19,788 nucleotides of DNA, from assembly GCA_002329645.1 (NCBI GenBank), contig DCTS01000002.1, positions 17,204-36,991 on the forward strand, read 5' to 3'. This document shows positions 15,021 through 19,788 of the stretch, piece after piece. Below the pieces are notes generated by a model that searched no databases, was not told the DNA's origin, and saw only the letters and a program-made list of their open reading frames with translations. Numbering within the stretch: position 1 is the stretch's first letter; each line of letters begins with the position of its first letter. The position numbers were made by a program, and so were the translations under genes. Source of the stretch: Lachnoclostridium sp. UBA1434. GTDB taxonomy: Bacteria > Bacillota > Clostridia > Lachnospirales > Lachnospiraceae.

Positions 15021-16460
15021 TTACCTCTTGAGATTTATCAATTCCTCAAGCAGTGAATCCGATGTGGTTATAATTCTTGAATTGGCCTGGAAGCCTCTCT
15101 GAGTTGTAATCATATCGGTAAACTGCTGTGACAGGTCTACGTTTGACATCTCGATTACACCAGTCGATAAGCTTCCTCCGCCCTGAGTCGGATCCTGGCC
15201 GATACCGTCAAAGTCCCCTGAGTTCTGGGTTGCCGCATACATGCTGTTTCCTACCGCTTCAAGGCCTGCAGGGTTTGCAAAGGTTGCTACGGCTATCTGT
15301 CCCAGCAGTCTGCTGTCGCCGTTATCGTACTTTCCGTATATCTTGCCTGCAGTATCAATGCTTATACCCGTCATATTGCCTGCCCTCTTGCCTGCACCAA
15401 GGCCTTCAAGGCTTCCCCTTGTCGGTTCTACTGTTGTAGAACCGCTGGATGCATACATTGTAAGGCTTGAGAAGTCTATGTTGACCGGCCTGAAGGGATT
15501 CGGATTGGCAGCTATTGTCAGCCTCAGGCTGTCTCCTGCTCCCGTACCGCTTCCTACATTCACAAAGTTTCCGGTAGAACCGCTGAAGGTTATAACCTGT
15601 TGCTGTGATGAGGTTATGGTGACTGATCCGTCCGTCGTATTAACGGCAACAGTACAGTTGGCACCACCGAACTGGAATGAGGTGATTGAGGATGCCTCAT
15701 ATGTTACAGCGCCTGTTGCAGGATCAACTACCTTGTTGACAAATATGGATTGCCCCGACTCATCCTTAATATCGGTAATATCAACGTTGAATGCGTTGGA
15801 TGTGGAACCCTCACGTATCTTCATGTCGGCAGTATAGGAATGTCCAAGGCTGTCATAGAAGGATATATTGACAATCTTACCTGTGGCGCTTGTAAGCTGT
15901 GTATCCTTGCTGTCGATATTGCCTGACAGGTATACCTCTGTAGTTGCTTCGGGCGGTGAATACAGGTTTTCAGGTGCCATGACATTCAGGGCGCTTACCC
16001 TGTCAGCCACTGTCTTGGCGGGATCATTCGGATCCACCTGCCATCCCATTACCGATGCTCCTGCAGCGGTGCAAAGAGTTCCGAATGAGTCAATATGGAA
16101 GGACCCGGCCTTGGTAAAGTAGTTAGTTCCTCCGTAATTAACGATAAAGAAGCCTTCCCCTTCAATCATCACGTCAAACGGGTTATCCGTCCTCTGGGAT
16201 GCTCCCGTTGCGGATATATTGGATGTTATTGAAGCTACATTGGAGCCAAGTCCTATCTGCATTGCGTTCCGGCCTGTAGTTCCTGTGGCGGGATTAGGTC
16301 CGGTTGCATTCTGAGTGGTTTGATAAAATACGTCTGAAAATGTAACTGAGCTTGCTTTAAATCCAATTGTATTTACATTGGATATGTTATTACCTATTAC
16401 GTCCATCTTTGTCTGGTGTACCTTTAAACCTGAAACACCAGAAAATAATGCTCTCATCAT
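15021..16460 (-). CDS. flgE: FlgE, flagellar hook protein
   Basis: A 479-aa axial protein. The N-terminal rod/hook signature is MRALFSGVSGLKVHQTKMDVIGNNISNVNTIGFKAS, split here for reading as MRALFSGVSGLKVHQ and MDVIGNNISNVNTIGF (residues 2-35). The C-terminal heptad region ends with GVIEMSNVDLSQQFTDMI and ANSRIITTSDSLLEELINL. Together these termini form the coiled-coil D0 core. The middle (about 80-400) is the exposed, Ser/Thr/Gly-rich variable region. The protein is longer than the ~400-aa enteric FlgE and near the usual clostridial size, and it is exported by the type III gate encoded downstream. AGGAGG lies 10 nt before ATG 16460. The 90-nt gap upstream has a small 6-bp inverted repeat at 16500-16525. 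Confidence 0.96.
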   Translation of the reverse strand: MMRALFSGVSGLKVHQTKMDVIGNNISNVNTIGFKASSVTFSDVFYQTTQNATGPNPATGTTGRNAMQIGLGSNVASITSNISATGASQRTDNPFDVMIEGEGFFIVNYGGTNYFTKAGSFHIDSFGTLCTAAGASVMGWQVDPNDPAKTVADRVSALNVMAPENLYSPPEATTEVYLSGNIDSKDTQLTSATGKIVNISFYDSLGHSYTADMKIREGSTSNAFNVDITDIKDESGQSIFVNKVVDPATGAVTYEASSITSFQFGGANCTVAVNTTDGSVTITSSQQQVITFSGSTGNFVNVGSGTGAGDSLRLTIAANPNPFRPVNIDFSSLTMYASSGSTTVEPTRGSLEGLGAGKRAGNMTGISIDTAGKIYGKYDNGDSRLLGQIAVATFANPAGLEAVGNSMYAATQNSGDFDGIGQDPTQGGGSLSTGVIEMSNVDLSQQFTDMITTQRGFQANSRIITTSDSLLEELINLKR

Positions 16461-16550
16461 AATTAAATGACCTCCTGGTTGTGCTAAGCAATCAAGTCCG
16501 TATCCAATCTGTCAGTCATGGATACCAGGCCCCCTAAAAGGTCCGGCCTA

Positions 16551-16958
16551 TTATATGATTACTGCACCATCAATATTTGTGAATACTCTTTCTTCTCCTT
16601 GATTTACAGCGGTAATTACAGTGTTGCTTCTTACATTCACTATAAATGCGAGATTGTCCACCATGACCAGTGACTCGACAATTCCCTTCTCACCGGCTTT
16701 TCTTGCTCCTGTTTCAAGGCGCTTGTACTGGTCTTCCGTCAGGTCGATGTTCCTGCTTGCCAGTCTTTCGTTGGCGTGCTTGGAAAATGTAAGCTCTCCA
16801 ATTTCTGCAGCCTGCTTCTCCTTCAAAATCTCACTGAAGGGAGCATGAGGCGTTTTACTGCCGGGAGCTATTCTTTCGGAAGCATTCGCTCTCGAAGCCG
16901 GCTTAATCTTCTCAGTCATCTGTTCAATTGAAGGAAATTGGTTCATCGGAATATTCAT
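16551..16958 (-). CDS. Flagellar operon protein of the TIGR02530 type
   Basis: A 135-aa protein without membrane segments or signal peptide. The C-terminal half (about 55-135) has the family pattern LTFSKHANERLASRNIDL, then KGIVESLVMVDNLAFIVNV and NTVITAV, typical of the putative flagellar protein family TIGR02530 found between flgD and flgE in many Firmicutes. The N-terminal half is Lys/Ala/Pro-rich and probably disordered. No biochemical role is established to my knowledge; location suggests a hook-assembly accessory, perhaps a cytoplasmic partner of FlgD or FlgE. AGAGGTGG lies about 8 nt before the ATG, and only 18 nt separate it from flgD. Confidence 0.88.
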   Translation of the reverse strand: MNIPMNQFPSIEQMTEKIKPASRANASERIAPGSKTPHAPFSEILKEKQAAEIGELTFSKHANERLASRNIDLTEDQYKRLETGARKAGEKGIVESLVMVDNLAFIVNVRSNTVITAVNQGEERVFTNIDGAVII

Positions 16959-16976
16959 GCTTCACCACCTCTTTCT

Positions 16977-17777
16977 TCAATTATCTTCTGTCCCGTCAGG
17001 CTGTTCTTCCTGCTGCCTTTCTTCGGGCCATTCGGTATCCTTCGCCTGCACCTCGGAATTAACTATCTCAACAGTAATTGCATCGCTTGCCGCAGTCAGA
17101 TACTTGTCGTTGAATACTACTGTAACGCTGTACGTTCCGTTTGCCGCCTTTTCAAATACCGACTTGTCAACTGTTACCGTGTCGCCCTTAAGCTTAAACT
17201 TAGACGAATCGATCAGTGTATCGCCAATAATCAGTGCAAGGTCCGTCGCCTTGGTATTGCCGGCTCCCATGAATACATTGAAGGACAAATCCTTCGGGTT
17301 GTCGGCATCATACTTTAGCTGAGTCTTTGCCACCTTCGGAAGGTCAAGCTCCCTAAGATATGTCTCATCCAATACGCTGTCAAGCTGGTCTACCGAATAC
17401 AGGCTGCCGTTAACCGACATCTGAGCCTTGCCGTTGGACATGCTTATGAAATCCACTCGTCCGGATACATATGTCGTGTTACCTGCCTGGTTCTCTGTCT
17501 TAATCATAACTGTTTTGCCTACCAGACTAAAGGCCTGCGAATTAGTTGAAATCTGGCTGATATTCTGCAGCTGCTCCAACTGTGAGAAGGTTGCAAGCTG
17601 TGCTATGTATTCGGTATCGGTATTGGGATTAAGAGGATCCTGGTATTTCATCTGTGTGACCAACAGTTGAAGGAATGCGTCCTTCCCCAGTGTATTCTCG
17701 GTCTGACTTTTCCTGGTTGTGGTTTTTGCCTGTTCTACTACCTTGCCGTCTGATACCGGTTTTATTAAATCGCCCAT
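16977..17777 (-). CDS. flgD: FlgD, hook cap protein with an X2-like C-terminal domain
   Basis: A 266-aa protein. Residues 30-75 carry the FlgD N-domain: GKDAFLQLLVTQMKYQDPLNP and IAQLATFSQLEQLQNI, which scaffolds hook polymerisation and is discarded later. Residues about 83-140 (SLVGKTVMIK to VDQLDSVLDE) form the usual short beta domain. Residues about 150-240 resemble an X2/CBM_X2 Ig-like module (pattern LALIIGDTLIDSSKF, KGDTVTVDKSVF, NGTYSVTVVF, AITVEIV). The tail (241-266) is acidic with Glu/Gln. AAAGGAGG lies 5 nt before ATG 17777. The upstream 148-nt gap after fliK holds repeats described separately. Confidence 0.93.
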   Translation of the reverse strand: MGDLIKPVSDGKVVEQAKTTTRKSQTENTLGKDAFLQLLVTQMKYQDPLNPNTDTEYIAQLATFSQLEQLQNISQISTNSQAFSLVGKTVMIKTENQAGNTTYVSGRVDFISMSNGKAQMSVNGSLYSVDQLDSVLDETYLRELDLPKVAKTQLKYDADNPKDLSFNVFMGAGNTKATDLALIIGDTLIDSSKFKLKGDTVTVDKSVFEKAANGTYSVTVVFNDKYLTAASDAITVEIVNSEVQAKDTEWPEERQQEEQPDGTEDN

Positions 17778-17808
17778 GTTTTCCTCCTTTCCGGTTTAAT
17801 GTAATTGA

Positions 17809-17930
17809 ATACTTGTTGCCTCTAAAGATTATTGGTTTTTAATAATCTTTCTAAGATAACTTGTTATCTTTAGACAACTTTGTTGGCTTTAGGAAACTTA
17901 TTTTCTTTAGGCTGCTTGTCTGCCTTTAAG
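17809..17930. repeat. Degenerate 18-19 nt repeats in the fliK-flgD gap
   Basis: Four abutting imperfect units of 18-19 nt (17857-17874, 17875-17893, 17894-17911, 17912-17930) share the plus-strand form aACTTgTTnnCTTTAGG. A further copy lies apart at 17809-17827. Between them is a 10-bp perfect inverted repeat (AAAGATTATT at 17824-17833, complement at 17841-17850). The last unit overlaps the fliK stop codon. No ORF of note and no clear promoter is seen in this 148-nt gap. Confidence 0.7.
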
Positions 17931-19662
17931 CCGTCATATCAATATTGCTTCCAAGCGTCATTGCAATATTGTCTTCACCGACATTTACATCAAACTCTGC
18001 GGCTGACATTTCATTACCGACTGCCTCGAATTTATGTCCCCGGCTTCTCTTTTGTTCTGCAGCCTGTCCTTCCTTCCCGGGTCCGCTCTCCTGGTCAAAG
18101 CCGTTGGCTGATACCGTTACCTCGATGTCCTCAACCTTAAGCCCCTGCCCGGATAAAGTGTCCTTCAGCACCTGGATATTTGCTTCTATGGCTTCCTTAG
18201 CAGTTTCATTGCTTACTACAAAGCGGGCTGTCATAATACCTTCTTTTGCTTCGACAGTAAGCCTTAGCTTTCCAAGTCCTTCAGGATGCAGCGCCATCTG
18301 AAGTGATGCGTTGTTTTGACTGACCGTAAGCCTAATCTGGTTCACAATCTGATTCACTATTTCCTTAAGCCTCATTGCATCGTTCGTCTCCGGTACATAT
18401 TCGGCCCGGAACATTCCTGCTTCCCTGAGCCTATCCAACAACCCCTCCTGCGCAGGTACAAAGGAATCCTGTGAGGCCTGTCTTCCGGCGTCCTTATCAG
18501 TCATCTCCTTTTGGCTGCTTCTTTTTTCTCCTTCCGGAGCAATGTCTGCGTCAAGAGGCTTAAAGCTTAAGTCCGTTGTTGTGCCATCATCCTGCATTTC
18601 CTTGCTGTCCTCTGCAGCTTCACCAAGGCTTGTCTTATTGTCGACGTCTGCTTTCATAACAGCATCGTCTCCATCAGTAACCCCTGCCGGAACGCCTTCC
18701 TTAAGGTCTTGTGCATCTAAAGCGCCTGTATCCTGGGCTGTGTTATAAGCATCTCCTGAATATGCGCCCCGGGCTTTAAGCATGTTATTGTCTGTCCTGA
18801 AATCCGACCTGCCTGAGATATCTGCCGCTTCACCTTCACTCCCGGGTAAAGCTTGCCCATAAACCTTGTCTGTCAAATCTGCTTCCATGTCCGCCGTCAA
18901 ACCGGTTTCATCTTCCGTATAAGCTCCGGTCCGGTCAGACCTTTGCATAACCTCGGATAGGATTTGACCAAGCTGCTCCAGGGATAGGCCTGTATCCGAT
19001 GCTTCGACAGTATTCTCTACAGTCACTAACAGGTTGTTAAGTCCCAGGTTAAGCTCTTCGTCGGTAAGCAGCTGAAGCGGGTCCGCATTGCCGTTGCATA
19101 CCAGGAAGAGCTGCTTAAGCTTATCGGGATCTGCCAAATCAGCCTGCGTTATCCCTGTATCAGAAAGAAGCTTTGAGAATTTCTCCTGTGACAGATTAAG
19201 CGCTTCTCTTACCACTTCCTGCACAGCCATAAGCACAGCCGATATATCGGAGGCATCAATACCTGCCGCATCTTCACCATTCGGTCCGGTACCTTTCACA
19301 TCATTGGTACTATCCTCATTATCCGCTGCGCTTACCTTGCCTTTGTCCGCAGCCTTGTAAGAGCTTATCTTCTCTGCCGATCTATATGAGCTGATCTTAC
19401 CTGCTGCTTTGAAGGCTCCGGTCTTATTCGCTGTTTTAGAGGAATTGACTTTATTCGCTGCTGCTTTAGAGGCGCTTATCCTGTGAAAACCTCCGGAACT
19501 ATCAAGCCTGCTTCTAAGATTACCTATTTCCCTGCCCATTAATAATTCAAAGCCGGAACTGCTTTTTGAAGCTCTGCCTGAAGCTCCGCTTTCTGTCGCC
19601 TTGCTTCCCGAAGCCGTGAAAGCTGCATCAGCCGCTTGAAGCATTACACTCTGTGCCACCAT
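17926..19662 (-). CDS. fliK: FliK, flagellar hook-length control protein
   Basis: About 578 aa. Most of the protein is low-complexity Ala/Ser/Asp/Lys sequence suited to an extended molecular ruler. The C-terminal Flg_hook domain (about 439-517) contains LQMALHPEGLGKLRLTVEA, whose LHPEGLGKL is the family signature, and ARFVVSNETAKEAIEANI. FliK is exported during hook growth and its C-domain makes FlhB switch specificity. Residues about 62-107 hold five 9-residue repeats. ATG 19668 is only 3 nt after AGGAGG, whereas ATG 19662 is 9 nt after it, so 19662 is the likelier start. Length varies greatly between species, so the call rests on the C-domain and its place ahead of flgD. Confidence 0.93.
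   Translation of the reverse strand: MVAQSVMLQAADAAFTASGSKATESGASGRASKSSSGFELLMGREIGNLRSRLDSSGGFHRISASKAAANKVNSSKTANKTGAFKAAGKISSYRSAEKISSYKAADKGKVSAADNEDSTNDVKGTGPNGEDAAGIDASDISAVLMAVQEVVREALNLSQEKFSKLLSDTGITQADLADPDKLKQLFLVCNGNADPLQLLTDEELNLGLNNLLVTVENTVEASDTGLSLEQLGQILSEVMQRSDRTGAYTEDETGLTADMEADLTDKVYGQALPGSEGEAADISGRSDFRTDNNMLKARGAYSGDAYNTAQDTGALDAQDLKEGVPAGVTDGDDAVMKADVDNKTSLGEAAEDSKEMQDDGTTTDLSFKPLDADIAPEGEKRSSQKEMTDKDAGRQASQDSFVPAQEGLLDRLREAGMFRAEYVPETNDAMRLKEIVNQIVNQIRLTVSQNNASLQMALHPEGLGKLRLTVEAKEGIMTARFVVSNETAKEAIEANIQVLKDTLSGQGLKVEDIEVTVSANGFDQESGPGKEGQAAEQKRSRGHKFEAVGNEMSAAEFDVNVGEDNIAMTLGSNIDMTA
19342..19479 (-). repeat. Five 9-residue (27-nt) tandem repeats in FliK
   Basis: Consecutive segments ISASKAAANK, VNSSKTANK, TGAFKAAGK, ISSYRSAEK and ISSYKAADK follow the pattern x-x-S-x-K/R-x-A-x-K with period 9 (one unit has 10). 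They are lysine-rich and lie in the N-terminal export/ruler part. In-frame 27-nt period means unit gain or loss would change protein length without a frameshift. Confidence 0.75.
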
Positions 19663-19788
19663 GTTCATTCACCTCCTTTCAAATATGATATATATATATT
19701 AAGTATTAAACTTAATATCTGAGATTTGGCATTTACCTGATTTTGTTTATTTAATATCGAATTATTTATTTAGAACTGTTAATTACGT
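19663..19788 (-). promoter_or_regulatory. AT-rich leader upstream of fliK with strong ribosome binding site
   Basis: AAAGGAGGTGA (around 19668-19680) is a near-full anti-16S match. Upstream is AT-rich with a perfect 8-bp inverted repeat ATATTAAG/CTTAATAT (19696-19703 and 19711-19718, 7-nt loop) and a TATATATATA run. On the operon strand all three frames have stops within about the first 25 bases of the edge, so no gene (such as fliJ) occupies most of this stretch; at most the last few codons of one could be at the edge. No convincing promoter could be assigned. Confidence 0.5.

Noticed and set aside
15241..15837. 198-codon plus-strand open frame opposite flgE
   Set aside because: It is antisense to FlgE and its Ser/Pro/Leu-rich composition is what the complement of FlgE codons gives; no domain seen.
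19750..19765. CGATAT box resembling a sigma-28 (SigD) -10 element upstream of fliK on the operon strand
   Set aside because: No TAAA box occurs about 15 nt further upstream, so the promoter pattern is incomplete in an AT-rich stretch where such hexamers arise by chance.
1..19788. Defence island, prophage, IS element, CRISPR or biosynthetic cluster
   Set aside because: Every gene in the window belongs to the flagellar/chemotaxis set in a conserved order; no transposase, integrase, spacer-repeat array or foreign-looking cargo was found.

Overview
The window is one uninterrupted stretch of a fla/che (flagellum and chemotaxis) operon, with every gene on the minus strand, so transcription runs from the high-numbered end to position 1. 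From promoter-proximal to distal the order is fliK, flgD, a TIGR02530-type flagellar operon gene, flgE, flbD (swrD), motA, motB, fliL, fliM, fliY, cheY, fliO, fliP, fliQ, fliR, flhB, flhA, flhF, flhG, a PilZ/YcgR-like gene, cheB and the first 32 codons of cheA. This matches the Bacillus subtilis fla/che order from fliL to cheA, with the stator genes motAB inserted before fliL. That insertion, FliY in place of FliN, the TIGR02530 gene and the AGGAGG-type ribosome binding sites point to a motile Clostridia member (Lachnospiraceae or a Ruminiclostridium/Acetivibrio relative). The species cannot be named from sequence alone.

Layout. 19.7-15.0 kb holds rod/hook assembly: FliK (hook length control), FlgD (hook cap) and FlgE (hook). 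14.9-12.5 kb holds the stator and its accessories: FlbD, MotA, MotB, FliL. 12.4-9.8 kb holds the switch and response regulator: FliM, FliY, CheY. 9.8-4.2 kb holds the type III export gate: FliO, FliP, FliQ, FliR, FlhB, FlhA. 4.2-2.1 kb holds the placement/number pair FlhF and FlhG. 2.1-0 kb holds a c-di-GMP-responsive PilZ protein and the chemotaxis enzymes CheB and CheA. Genes are separated by 0-150 bases and several overlap or abut (flhA/flhF, fliQ/fliR, motA/motB, cheB/cheA), as expected for one translationally coupled transcript. No tRNA, rRNA, insertion sequence or CRISPR array was seen.

This is a conserved locus and I see no new defence or mobile system in it. What deserves attention lies in details: two stem-loops with 19-nt loops in the flgE-flbD gap, a 29-bp near-perfect palindrome between fliL and fliM, degenerate 18-19 nt tandem repeats just after the fliK stop, an X2-like Ig domain at the FlgD C-terminus, an insertion within the PilZ domain, sodium-type (PomAB/MotPS-like) features in MotA/MotB, and several starts (motA, motB, flhB) that appear to be TTG.
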